Below, in pieces: positions 54,917-63,543 of a stretch of DNA of 64,000 bases; the stretch's first letter is position 1, and each line of letters starts with the position of its first letter. The DNA is from Lysinibacillus sp. FSL W8-0992 (GTDB lineage Bacteria > Bacillota > Bacilli > Bacillales_A > Planococcaceae), in NCBI RefSeq assembly GCF_038008685.1, contig NZ_JBBOZQ010000001.1, forward strand, positions 124,001 to 188,000, read 5' to 3'. Below the pieces are notes generated by a model. The model was not told where the DNA came from, made no database searches, and saw only the letters and a list, made by a program, of their open reading frames with translations. A program made the position numbers and the translations under genes.

Positions 54917-57853
54917 TTACAAATGAAGTACTCTGTATAAGAAAGCAACAAACTGCGCACGTGTTACAGGTTCATTCGGTCTGAAACTGCCATTATCCCC
55001 TAACGCAATCCCATAATTTTCGAGAATGGCAATGTAATCATGAGCCCAATGTGTTGTAGGAACATCTTCGAAATGACTTGTCCCTTCTGAAGTCAATCCA
55101 AATGCCAACACTATTATTTTCGCCAATTGCGCACGTGTTAATGATTCGCTTGGATGGAAGAATCCATTGGACCCGTCTATAATCCCTGCCTGCTGCAACT
55201 TCATAATGCCCTCATAGTATGGATGATTTGCTGCAATATCATTAAATGGTGTTATCTCGCGACTTGGTACTAACTCAAAAGCACGAGCGATAATAATTGC
55301 AACATGCTGACGTTGAATTGAATCATTTGGACGGAATGTTCCGTCTGGGTAGCCATTGATTATTCCACGCATTGCTATATCCTCAATCATTTCTTTTGCC
55401 CAGTTTGTAGAAATATCACTGAATGTTATTGTTGGTGTTGGATTTTCGGGTACTTCAGGTTCTGTAGGCTTTTCTGGCTCTACTGGAATTTCTGGTGTTG
55501 GTTTAGGATTTGGTTTTGTTTCCGGCGTTGGAATATATCCACCACCTCCACCTGATGAACTATTTTCTATCCACTTCGCATATAGCGTTGTATTCCCTAC
55601 TACCGTATCTTTGGTAAAATCCCACGAATTAACAAGAGTAACCTCTTTATACCAACCACCAAATGTATAACCTAGTTTTGTCGGTACAGTTGGTTCTGTT
55701 ATTTTTCCATTGTATGATACATTTTGAGGCGTGACACCACTGCCTCCATTTGATTCAAATGATAATGTATAACGATTAACTTTCCACAAGGCATATAATG
55801 TGACATTGGAGGCATTAATAGTAAACTTGTTATTTGCCACATAGTTTATCCCACTGCCATCTGCTTTTGTATTCCAACCATTAAACGTAAATCCAGTCCT
55901 TACTAGATTGCCAGTATTATCAGATACTGTAACGCTATGTCCATTTTCATAAGTTTGACTATTGACTGGTGCTTGTCCTCCAGTTGCTCCGTTTCCGTCG
56001 TATTTTACTGTATATTTAATCGGAGCTGTTTTATTAATACTGAATGTTACGGTAATTGAGTTACCAGCGTCATCCGTAACTACGAGCACATAGGAGCCTT
56101 CCGCGTCCACAGACATCCCACTCACAAACGATTGCCCATTTAGTGTTGCAGTACCTTCGTTAAATGTAATGGTTTTTGAGGAATTGTAACTTCCTCCTTC
56201 CGCTACACCGCTGACAATTGGGGCGGTCTTATCGATAGAAAATGCAATGGTTGTAGTATTACCAGCGCTATCCGTAACAACAAGTACATAGGAGCCTTCC
56301 GTGTCTACAGACGAGCCGCTTGTAAAGAAAGTGCCGTTCAATTTTGCTGTACCTTCATTAAAAGTTATTGTCTGGTTAACATTGTAGCTCGCTCCGTTTG
56401 TTACACCATTGACAACAGGGGCAATCGTATCCAGAGTGATACTGTTTTGAGCTAACCCTACATTGCCCGCACGATCAATTAAACGTACATACACCGTTTT
56501 ATTTCCATCTCCCGCTGGTAATGTATAGCTTTTAGTTGGACTAAAGGCTTCGACACCCGACCAAGAACTATTGTTACTAGAAAACTGTACTCCTACTACA
56601 TCTGTCACACCACTGTCTAAGGATAAATTAAGCGTTACAACACGATTCGTTGTATACGGATTCCCATTATTGATATCAACAGAGCCTGTTGGTGCTACCG
56701 TATCCAGTGTTATAACTCTTTGATATTCTGGAGAGTCATTTCCCGCTCCATCAACAAGCTTAAAGGACAATATTTTTTCTCCGTTAACAGTTCCTATAGC
56801 AAGCATAAAGTTTGGTACGTAAGGCATTTGTGCAAATGGATTTCCATTAACCGAATAACGGATATGCGTAATATCATTTACACCCACATTTGGCGTTATT
56901 GAAACGGATACACCTGTACTATTCGTATATTGGTTACCTTGATTTACAATTACCGTCCCTGTCGGAGGGGTCTTATCAATTTGGAATTGGATGTTTTTTG
57001 ATTGGCTACCTGCTGAAACTGTTAATGTATATGAACCTTCAGCAGTAATCTGTGTCCCACTTGTAAATGGACTTCCATTCAAAGTTGCTGTGCCAATGTT
57101 GAACTGTGGCGTTACACTCGTGCTGTATAGGCCACCATTTTGAACTCCTGTTACCTGAATTTCGACATTTTCGGAGTATGTAATAATTAAATATGGACCC
57201 AGACTACCGCCCTGCATATTTGATTCCGTCATTTTTATATAATGGTCCATAGATAGTATTCCGTTTTGAGCAGCTTCTTGAGCAGTCATTCCTGAAAGAA
57301 TAAAGGTTGCTCTAGAATCAGCTTTCGTGGACTCCTCTGATATATAGCTAGTAAAATCAAATGGCGCTAGCGTAGGTTTAAGCATCGTGACATTATTGGC
57401 TAGAATTCTTGTTTGGGTAGATCCTGAAGTAGGAGCTGGTGGTGATGTTATCCCAGTATCTTGAATCCAGTTATGATTAGTACTTGTAGAAACTTTTAAT
57501 GAAAAATTAGTAGTTGCTTGGAGAGTACCACCTGTTACAGGAATATAAAGATTTGCACTTTCAACCTTATACCCTACAGGAATGGGTGGTAACTGAAACT
57601 TAAGCAATACTTGAACCTCCAAAGGCGTACCATATGTTCCCTGAAAGCCTACATCAAGATATCCCAGGTTCCCATCCTCATAAGTAAATCCAGCATCAAT
57701 ACCTTTGTATACCATTGTCGTGTCCTCAGTTGCATAAATTGGTACCAAACTGTTATTGGCAAATGCTTCATCTTGATTACTAAAAATAAAGATTATGCCC
57801 AAACTAACTACCAAAGGCAATAAATTAACAATCGAAGCTATTTTCTTTCTCAT
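54917..57853 (-). CDS. secreted SLH-domain surface protein with Ig-like and InlB-type repeats
   Basis: A 978-residue exported protein. A signal peptide (about 1-33, cleaved near AFAN) is followed by a beta-rich domain of about 200 residues. At least four Ig-like modules with recurring ITFNEGTATLNG and EGSYVLVVTD..GN blocks come next, then two InlB_B (Listeria-Bacteroides) repeats (GFTFNGWNTKADGSG and GYTFGGWYKE). A Gly-rich and Pro/Glu-rich linker precedes three SLH modules (each with a DGTFRPN.. or NGSFRPNEPVTRAQF-type core) that bind pyruvylated cell-wall polymer. Probable role: adhesion or S-layer-associated surface function. The ATG at 57851-57853 has AAGGGAG. The gene is bracketed by 47-bp direct repeats and interrupts the argS-speB region. 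Confidence 0.9.
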   Translation of the reverse strand: MRKKIASIVNLLPLVVSLGIIFIFSNQDEAFANNSLVPIYATEDTTMVYKGIDAGFTYEDGNLGYLDVGFQGTYGTPLEVQVLLKFQLPPIPVGYKVESANLYIPVTGGTLQATTNFSLKVSTSTNHNWIQDTGITSPPAPTSGSTQTRILANNVTMLKPTLAPFDFTSYISEESTKADSRATFILSGMTAQEAAQNGILSMDHYIKMTESNMQGGSLGPYLIITYSENVEIQVTGVQNGGLYSTSVTPQFNIGTATLNGSPFTSGTQITAEGSYTLTVSAGSQSKNIQFQIDKTPPTGTVIVNQGNQYTNSTGVSVSITPNVGVNDITHIRYSVNGNPFAQMPYVPNFMLAIGTVNGEKILSFKLVDGAGNDSPEYQRVITLDTVAPTGSVDINNGNPYTTNRVVTLNLSLDSGVTDVVGVQFSSNNSSWSGVEAFSPTKSYTLPAGDGNKTVYVRLIDRAGNVGLAQNSITLDTIAPVVNGVTNGASYNVNQTITFNEGTAKLNGTFFTSGSSVDTEGSYVLVVTDSAGNTTTIAFSIDKTAPIVSGVAEGGSYNSSKTITFNEGTATLNGQSFVSGMSVDAEGSYVLVVTDDAGNSITVTFSINKTAPIKYTVKYDGNGATGGQAPVNSQTYENGHSVTVSDNTGNLVRTGFTFNGWNTKADGSGINYVANNKFTINASNVTLYALWKVNRYTLSFESNGGSGVTPQNVSYNGKITEPTVPTKLGYTFGGWYKEVTLVNSWDFTKDTVVGNTTLYAKWIENSSSGGGGGYIPTPETKPNPKPTPEIPVEPEKPTEPEVPENPTPTITFSDISTNWAKEMIEDIAMRGIINGYPDGTFRPNDSIQRQHVAIIIARAFELVPSREITPFNDIAANHPYYEGIMKLQQAGIIDGSNGFFHPSESLTRAQLAKIIVLAFGLTSEGTSHFEDVPTTHWAHDYIAILENYGIALGDNGSFRPNEPVTRAQFVAFLYRVLHL

Positions 57854-58126
57854 ATACAAACTCCCTTTCTATTAAATTTTCTAAAATCACTACGGTAATA
57901 ATTTAAATTGAATTCCAATTTATTTCCTCAATCGCTTTTTTCTCCTTGTTTAATCCTTTATTTTCATGGCATACACATTATTCAAATGACATAAAATCTC
58001 CCTCAATATTTTACTATTTAAAATATCTTTTTAATTATAAAAGGGAGTCTCTATTTAAAATACTGACAAATGTTAATATTTCACTATTAACATTTGTCTT
58101 TTGGGGTGCCAGTCACTCAAACAATT
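57854..58126. other. AT-rich upstream region of the SLH gene with a 14-bp palindrome and a repeat tag
   Basis: GACAAATGTTAATA (58065-58078) and TATTAACATTTGTC (58085-58098) form a perfect 14-bp stem with a 6-base loop. Directly after it is a solitary tag GTGCCAGTCACTCAAACA (58106-58123). The SLH promoter should be in 57870-58060 but no convincing pair of hexamers was chosen. No coding frame with a ribosome binding site. Confidence 0.6.
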
Positions 58127-58173
58127 CTCAAACAATTTACATAAAAAATGGGGCTAGCTCATCGCTAACCCCA
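58127..58173. repeat. 47-bp direct repeat flanking the SLH gene, right copy
   Basis: Counterpart of 54747-54793 with four mismatches. Here the hairpin arms are perfect (GGGGCTAGC..GCTAACCCC), and it serves as the speB terminator on the minus strand. Confidence 0.75.
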
Positions 58174-58174
58174 T
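58142..58174 (-). terminator. terminator of speB
   Basis: ATGGGGTTAGC pairs with GCTAGCCCCAT around a 5-base loop (one G-T type mismatch) and is followed on the minus strand by a T-run. Confidence 0.88.
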
Positions 58175-58210
58175 TAAAACCGCTTCATATCTACTAATAC
58201 AAAGCTCCTA

Positions 58211-59083
58211 TTATTTTACCCAGCCTAAAATCATTTCTCGTAATAATTTACTCGCTGTGTTGGCTGTCATTTCTGATGTGTCATAAATTGGTGCAACTTC
58301 AACTAAGTCAAAGCCTACAACGTTCACGCCACTTGCAGCAATTGCATGAATTGAAGCTAGTAACTCTTTAGATGTAATACCTCCACAATCTACCGTACCT
58401 GTACCAGGCGCATGCGCTGGATCTAGTACGTCGATATCAATTGTAACGTATACATTACGTCCCGCTAATGTTGGTAGCACTTCTTTTAACGGCTCTAGTA
58501 CTTCAAATTTTGAAATATGCATGCCGTTTTCCTTCGCCCACTCAAATTCTTCCTTCATACCTGAACGAATACCAAATGAATAGACATTTTTTGGTCCAAT
58601 ATGCTCTGCAATTTTACGAATTGGAGTTGAATGTGAAAGTGGCTCCCCTTCATATTCAACACGTAAATCTGTATGCGCATCAAAATGAATGATTGCTAAG
58701 TCGTCGTATTTTGCAGAAACTGCCTTCATAACAGGCCAAGATACTAAATGCTCGCCGCCCATGCCGACAGGAATTTTACCGTCTTCTAAAAGCTTCACAA
58801 TGAATTTCTCAATTTCATCTAAAGAACGTTGTGCATTACCAAACGGTAACGGAATATCCCCTGCATCGAAATACTTCACTTCTTCTAACTCGCGATCTAA
58901 ATATGGACTATACTCTTCTAGTCCAATTGATACTTCACGAATACGTTGAGGGCCAAAACGTGAACCTGGGCGATAACTAACTGTCCAGTCCATCGGCATG
59001 CCGTAAATAACTGCTTGAGCATCCTCATATGTAGGATGACTTTTTATAAAAACATTCCCTGAATAAGCTTCATCAAATCTCAT
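58211..59083 (-). CDS. speB: agmatinase
   Basis: Hydrolyses agmatine to putrescine and urea; manganese enzyme of the ureohydrolase family. The 290 residues contain the metal ligands in GMGGEHLVSWP, IIHFDAHTDLR and TIDIDVLDPAHAPGTG. Normal length. ATG follows GGAGGC. In B. subtilis speB is preceded by speE (spermidine synthase); here the next upstream gene is the PBP gene in divergent orientation and no speE is present, so the pathway may stop at putrescine or use a distant speE. Confidence 0.95.
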   Translation of the reverse strand: MRFDEAYSGNVFIKSHPTYEDAQAVIYGMPMDWTVSYRPGSRFGPQRIREVSIGLEEYSPYLDRELEEVKYFDAGDIPLPFGNAQRSLDEIEKFIVKLLEDGKIPVGMGGEHLVSWPVMKAVSAKYDDLAIIHFDAHTDLRVEYEGEPLSHSTPIRKIAEHIGPKNVYSFGIRSGMKEEFEWAKENGMHISKFEVLEPLKEVLPTLAGRNVYVTIDIDVLDPAHAPGTGTVDCGGITSKELLASIHAIAASGVNVVGFDLVEVAPIYDTSEMTANTASKLLREMILGWVK

Positions 59084-59331
59084 ATTTTGCCTCCATTAAT
59101 ATCTGAACTTCCTATGAAATTCAGTTTTTATATTTGTTACTTATTGAGGACTTACAGGTTTGTAATGAAACCTCATTTACTCAATCCTCGTATACATTAT
59201 TGGAACGACTAGCAAATTTCAATTAAAATCTACAAAGTGCAATACTTTTGTCGAAAGCTAGCGTTTCATATCAGTACAAAAAAAGTATAGATGTTTTTGA
59301 ATAAAGTGCAATAGTTTTTGCTTAGAATTCC

Positions 59332-59361
59332 GATTAAAGAAGAATATTCAGACACATACTA
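59332..59361 (+). promoter_or_regulatory. candidate forespore (sigma-G/F-type) promoter before the PBP gene
   Basis: GATTA (59332-59336), 18 bases, CATACTA (59355-59361). The -10 fits the sigma-G pattern CATNNTA and the -35 fits GHATR at four of five positions. It lies about 34 bases before the ATG. The rest of 59084-59331 is AT-rich; nothing else was recognised there apart from the implied speB promoter. Confidence 0.4.
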
Positions 59362-59394
59362 AACTCAAGTTGTTAGAAAACGAGGTGAAGTCGG

Positions 59395-61449
59395 ATGAAA
59401 AGAAAAATCTATCAACGTAAGCAAAAGCGTGTGAAGCGTTCACGCAAAGCGCTTACACTTTTTGTCGCCTTTGCATCTGCAATAGTAGTAGCATTTATTG
59501 CACTACGCGTCTATGTTCAAGTGGCTGGTGCACCGCCATTAACTGTACCGAAAGCCTCTATTTTCTTAGATGAAAACGAGAACCAAATTGGAGACCACTT
59601 TACGAATGAACGTCGCTATTGGGTTGGTCTTGATGAAATATCACCCTATTTAGTAAAAGCAGCAGTGGCCGTTGAAGATAAAGACTTTTACAAACATAGC
59701 GGTTTTGACTTTTCTCGTATTGCTGGTGCCGTATTAGTTGATATTAAAGCCGGAAGTAAAGTTCAAGGGGCAAGTACTATCACCCAACAATATGCTCGAA
59801 ATTTATATTTATCTCATGAAAAATCATGGACTCGAAAAGCAAATGAGGCGTTGTATGCTTATAGATTAGAAGTTTTTTATAACAAGGACGAAATATTAGA
59901 AGGTTATTTAAACACTGTATATTATGGACACGGAATGTACGGAATCGAAGCGGCTAGTCGTTATTATTACGGGAAATCTGCAAAAGACTTGACGCTAGCA
60001 GAGGCTGCTATGCTTGCAGGCGTACCTAAAGGTCCAAGTATATATTCGCCAATCGCCAATATTGAAAAAGCTACTAATCGCCAGAACGTAATCTTGAAAC
60101 TGATGGCAGACCAAGGAGCAATAACGCAAGACGAAAAAACACGTGCTGAGGAAGAGCAGCTTGTCTTAAAGAATGATATGTGGGTTGCTTCCAAATCTGT
60201 TGCACCTTATTTCTTAGATGTTGCTTGGCAGGAAGCAAGTGAAATTTTAAAAGCAAAAAATCTGGACATTAGCGAAGGTGGTTGGACTATTCAAACAACA
60301 CTTAACCTTGGCCACCAAAAAGCTGCGGAAGAAGCAGTAGCTAAAAATATGCCCGCTAATGATCTGCAAACAGGATTTGTTAGTATGCAATCTAAAACAG
60401 GCGCCGTCACAGCACTTGTTGGCGGTAAGGATTATGCCACTAGCTCCTTTAACCGCGTAACACAAGCAAAACGTCAACCGGGATCAACCATTAAGCCGGT
60501 TTTATATGCAGCAGCATTAGAAAATGGCTATACGCCTTTAACGTTTTTAGATGTAGGACAAACAACGTTTACTTATGATAATGGACGTGGGACCTACTCT
60601 CCTAAAAACGTAAACGGTCAATTTGCCGACCATGATATGTCGTTGGCACAGGCCATTGCGATTTCCGATAATATTTATGCAGTTAAAACATTAGAAGATA
60701 TCGGATTTAAAGCATTTCATAATATGGCGGACCGCTTTGGAGTAACGATTGGTACGAAGGACAATTTATCGCTTGCTCTTGGAACAATGGAAACGACACT
60801 GTACGAAATGACAAATGCGTATAATATTTTAGCGTCAGAAGGTCAAGAAACAGCTCCAACAACTATTATCTCCATTAAAAATGCCAATGGAGACATTATT
60901 TACGATAATAAGAACGTAGAAAAACAGGATGAAACGGTGATTTCAAAAGAAAATTCCTATATTCTAACAGAAATGATGACTGGCATTTTCGATCCTGTAT
61001 TTAGTGATTACTCTCCTGCTACAGGGATTGGCATTCGTTCACGCATGACTCATACGTATGCTGCAAAGTCTGGCTCGACAAATAGTGATCAGTGGCTTAT
61101 CGGATTTACACCAAACTTAACGGCTGGTGTTTGGAACGGCTACGATCAAGGTAAAAACCTTTCTACGAAAGAAGATACAGCTGCTACAAAGCAAATATGG
61201 ATTGACTTTATGGAAAGCGTAAATAAAGGTACTAAAAACGAGGACTTCTTAAAACCAAAAGGTGTGAAAGGCGTGGTCGTAGATATTGAAACAGGAAAGC
61301 TCGCTACAGATGCGTGCCCTAAACAACGTCTCGTTTATTTAGATACCAAAGATGTACCAACTGAAAAATGTACTAACTTTGATATTCTGGATAGCAATAC
61401 GTGGGGAGAATTTTGGAATATGATTCCGTTCTTCAAAAATAAACAATAA
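59395..61449 (+). CDS. class A penicillin-binding protein (PbpG/PBP1a-like)
   Basis: Bifunctional peptidoglycan glycosyltransferase and transpeptidase of 684 residues. A short basic cytoplasmic tail and one membrane anchor (about residues 20-42) are followed by a GT51 domain (AAVAVEDKDFYKHSGFDF, GASTITQQYARN). The transpeptidase has the SxxK serine in GSTIKPVLY (about residue 365), SDN in AISDNIYAVK, and KSGST near residue 560. The location beside speB and ywhD matches B. subtilis pbpG (ywhE), a forespore PBP; a sigma-G-like promoter fits. ATG follows GAGGTGAAG. Confidence 0.93.
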   Translation: MKRKIYQRKQKRVKRSRKALTLFVAFASAIVVAFIALRVYVQVAGAPPLTVPKASIFLDENENQIGDHFTNERRYWVGLDEISPYLVKAAVAVEDKDFYKHSGFDFSRIAGAVLVDIKAGSKVQGASTITQQYARNLYLSHEKSWTRKANEALYAYRLEVFYNKDEILEGYLNTVYYGHGMYGIEAASRYYYGKSAKDLTLAEAAMLAGVPKGPSIYSPIANIEKATNRQNVILKLMADQGAITQDEKTRAEEEQLVLKNDMWVASKSVAPYFLDVAWQEASEILKAKNLDISEGGWTIQTTLNLGHQKAAEEAVAKNMPANDLQTGFVSMQSKTGAVTALVGGKDYATSSFNRVTQAKRQPGSTIKPVLYAAALENGYTPLTFLDVGQTTFTYDNGRGTYSPKNVNGQFADHDMSLAQAIAISDNIYAVKTLEDIGFKAFHNMADRFGVTIGTKDNLSLALGTMETTLYEMTNAYNILASEGQETAPTTIISIKNANGDIIYDNKNVEKQDETVISKENSYILTEMMTGIFDPVFSDYSPATGIGIRSRMTHTYAAKSGSTNSDQWLIGFTPNLTAGVWNGYDQGKNLSTKEDTAATKQIWIDFMESVNKGTKNEDFLKPKGVKGVVVDIETGKLATDACPKQRLVYLDTKDVPTEKCTNFDILDSNTWGEFWNMIPFFKNKQ

Positions 61450-61525
61450 TGCGCAACCTTTTTCTCGAATAATCGTTTTATTTTATTGAAAAGCTCTCGA
61501 CAAAGTTATAGACATAAAGCGAAAA

Positions 61526-61587
61526 AAGAAAAGCTTTCTCTTCCCCGGAGACGTGTCCGTGGGAACAGAAAGCTTTTCTTATTTTTT
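61526..61587 (+). terminator. terminator of the PBP gene
   Basis: AAGAAAAGCTTTCT pairs perfectly with AGAAAGCTTTTCTT (14 bp, 27-base loop containing a smaller CC..GG hairpin), followed by ATTTTTT. Confidence 0.85.
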
Positions 61588-61796
61588 GGCCCGGGAAAGG
61601 ATGAGAATCATGGGGCATTTGGCTTGGGTTTGGGTTGTCAAATGTCGCATAGCCCTCATCACATTCTTGGAACCAAGTGTCCTAGCTTACTAAAATGTAA
61701 GCTCTGAATCAAGTGTACTTTTTTTCATATCTACTTTCAACCTAATATCGAAAGCGATTGCAAAATGTCACAGATTGTTCAATCATTGATAGTCTT
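61588..61796. other. intergenic region between PBP gene and ywhD
   Basis: Contains a GGGTTTGGGTT stretch and a small hairpin (AGCTTAC..GTAAGCT near 61684) followed at distance by a T-run (about 61719), a possible ywhD-side terminator. No gene recognised. Confidence 0.35.
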
Positions 61797-62312
61797 TTAT
61801 ACAAATAAGTCTTGACGTAATTGATTGTCACTGCGCTCCCAAAGTTCCGGATTTAGTTCCGCTAAGAAAGAAGCTAACACTTTTTTAGAGGCTTCATCCA
61901 TATGATCAACAATAATTTGTCGTTTCATCGACTTATCCATCTTATTCACGTGGTCAGCTAAAATTTTATAACCACGACGTTTTTCACGATTTACTACCAT
62001 TTCACATGCAGTTACACCTGCATAGTAAGGGCCGTCTGCTTTATGATCAATTGTTACCCATATTAACCAGTAAGGTTTTCCACCCTCTGAATCAGCACGA
62101 TCTGTCGTAAATTTGATGCCTCGTTCTATATCGCTACGTGCATGCATCGCACCTACTTCAACTGAAGCCTTACCTTCTTCTATATCAATAATGACCGGTG
62201 ATACGTTTTCTAACGAAAGCGAACCAATACCATATCCTTTATGGCCATCTGTCGGGTCATTTTTTATAATCGTAAAGCCCATTTTTTGTTTCGGTTTCTC
62301 TTCATTTGCCAT
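61797..62312 (-). CDS. ywhD: YwhD family protein
   Basis: A 171-residue conserved Bacillaceae protein of unknown function, recognised as YwhD from its sequence and position between pbpG and ywhB. Conserved-looking blocks are GYGIGSLSLENVSPVIID, EVGAMHARSDIERGIKF and GPYYAGVTACEMVVNREKRRGYK. It has no signal peptide or membrane helix, is rich in charged residues, and is probably cytosolic. ATG follows GGAGGG. Confidence 0.9.
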   Translation of the reverse strand: MANEEKPKQKMGFTIIKNDPTDGHKGYGIGSLSLENVSPVIIDIEEGKASVEVGAMHARSDIERGIKFTTDRADSEGGKPYWLIWVTIDHKADGPYYAGVTACEMVVNREKRRGYKILADHVNKMDKSMKRQIIVDHMDEASKKVLASFLAELNPELWERSDNQLRQDLFV

Positions 62313-62437
62313 ACTTTAATTCCCTCCATTCTGCTATTATAAAGTAAAGCATATTCTTGCGCTTTTGTGCATAAGTAAGAAGTTTATTATTTCTTATAAA
62401 CTAACTATACAACATAATTCAAAAAGGAGGCACTATT

Positions 62438-62623
62438 ATGCCATACGTAACAGTAAAAATGATTGAAGGTCGTACAGAAGAACAAAAACGCGCACTAGTA
62501 AAAGAAGTAACAGAAGCCGTTTCACGCACAGTAAACGCACCAGTTGAAAACGTAACAGTTTTTATCGAAGAAATGTCTAAAAACCATTACGGCGTTGCAG
62601 GCGTCCGCTTCAGCGATAAATAA
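62438..62623 (+). CDS. ywhB: 4-oxalocrotonate tautomerase family protein (YwhB)
   Basis: A 61-residue subunit of a hexameric tautomerase. Proline follows the initiator methionine (MPYVTVKMIEGR) and becomes the catalytic N-terminal base after methionine removal. Arginine 12 and the basic KRALVKEVTEAVSRT helix are as in the family. Physiological substrate in Bacillus is not known. ATG follows AAAAAGGAGG. A strong terminator follows directly. Confidence 0.94.
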   Translation: MPYVTVKMIEGRTEEQKRALVKEVTEAVSRTVNAPVENVTVFIEEMSKNHYGVAGVRFSDK

Positions 62624-62629
62624 TAATCC

Positions 62630-62660
62630 GGGTAGAGCAACATACCGCTCTACCCTTTTT
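62630..62660 (+). terminator. terminator of ywhB
   Basis: GGGTAGAGC pairs with GCTCTACCC around an 8-base loop and is followed by six T. Confidence 0.95.
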
Positions 62661-62699
62661 TAGTATAAATAAATTTACCGTATTTAATATCAGGGATTT

Positions 62700-62804
62700 A
62701 TCGGCGATATACATAGGTTTACCGGCGATTCCTCGTGTTCTTTCGGCGATTAACATTAATTTATCGGCGATTTCATGGAGTCTATCGGCGATTCTTAAAT
62801 ACTA
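62700..62804 (+). repeat. five-unit array with exact 21-bp period (ATCGGCGAT family), copy 2
   Basis: CGGCGA cores begin at 62702, 62723, 62744, 62765 and 62786, each exactly 21 bases apart; outside the core the units differ. It runs in the direction of the following sortase gene and ends a few bases before its ribosome binding site. Same core, period and unit number as the array at 5150-5254. Confidence 0.88.
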
Positions 62805-62825
62805 AAGGAAGTGATCCTACAAAAT

Positions 62826-63494
62826 ATGAAAATAATCAAAATGACACTACTCATTTGTATGCTAATTATCGGTTTATTACTTATTTTTATCAATCCTATC
62901 CAGAATGCAGTTATCGCTCATTTAAGTAAACAGCTAAATACGACTGATTACAGTGCAGAAGAGTTGCAAATGAACAATAATGCAAGTGCAAATTTTGAAT
63001 TCGAAGATGTCCAATCTTTGTCCATCGCAGAAGTTTTAAAAGCACAGACACAGATTGATCATTTACCTGTCATCGGAAGTATTGCCATACCTAATGTAGA
63101 CATGCACCTTCCTATTATCAAAGGAGTCGGCAACGCTTCTCTTGCAGTCGGAGCAGGTACCATGAAGTCTAATCAAACATTAGGACAAGGCAATTACGCC
63201 TTAGCTGGTCATTATTTTGAAGAAAAAAATATATTATTCAGTCCATTATATAAAGCAAACATCGGTGATGTAATTTACATAACGGATTTGGAAAATATTT
63301 ATGAGTACAAATTAACAATAAAAAAAGTGATTGCAGCAACAGATGTGTATGTCATTGATGATATCCCAAATCAAACTGTTTTGACCCTTATTACATGTGC
63401 GGATAATGGCACAAAACGCCTTGCTATCCAAGCAGATTTTGTGGAGCAATATCCATTGAATAATGCTCCTGCAAAACTATCGGAAGCTTTTTAG
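62826..63494 (+). CDS. class A/D-type sortase
   Basis: Membrane-anchored cysteine transpeptidase of 222 residues that attaches surface proteins to peptidoglycan. An N-terminal membrane anchor (about residues 5-25) is followed by a linker and the sortase barrel. The catalytic histidine is in LAGHYF, the cysteine in TLITCADNG, and the arginine in KRLAIQAD. The start ATG (62826-62828) lies 10 bases after AAGGAAGTGAT, which matches the ideal site at all but one base; the GTG at 62811 is inside that site. The converging neighbour ends in an LPQTD sorting signal and is its likely substrate. Confidence 0.92.
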   Translation: MKIIKMTLLICMLIIGLLLIFINPIQNAVIAHLSKQLNTTDYSAEELQMNNNASANFEFEDVQSLSIAEVLKAQTQIDHLPVIGSIAIPNVDMHLPIIKGVGNASLAVGAGTMKSNQTLGQGNYALAGHYFEEKNILFSPLYKANIGDVIYITDLENIYEYKLTIKKVIAATDVYVIDDIPNQTVLTLITCADNGTKRLAIQADFVEQYPLNNAPAKLSEAF

Positions 63495-63503
63495 TATAGA
63501 AAT

Positions 63504-63531
63504 ACCCCCAAGACTTCATTGTCTTGGGGGT
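63504..63531. terminator. shared terminator between sortase and substrate genes
   Basis: ACCCCCAAGAC pairs with GTCTTGGGGGT around a 6-base loop; TTATTATT follows on the plus strand and TTTC on the minus strand. It lies between converging genes. Confidence 0.88.
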
Positions 63532-63543
63532 TATTATTGTACA

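Noticed and set aside
55356-55670. Glycine/valine-rich open frame opposite the SLH gene
   Set aside because: It is the complement of the proline/glutamate-rich linker and SLH codons.
57946-58197. Plus-strand frame upstream of the SLH gene
   Set aside because: It crosses the palindrome, repeat tag and speB terminator, with no ribosome binding site.
61486-61707. Plus-strand open frame after the PBP gene
   Set aside because: It runs through the terminator hairpin, has no ribosome binding site, and its composition is not protein-like.
62735-62929. Open frame with YRRF repeats before the sortase
   Set aside because: The repeats come from the 21-bp array, which equals seven codons; there is no ribosome binding site and the frame overlaps the sortase start.
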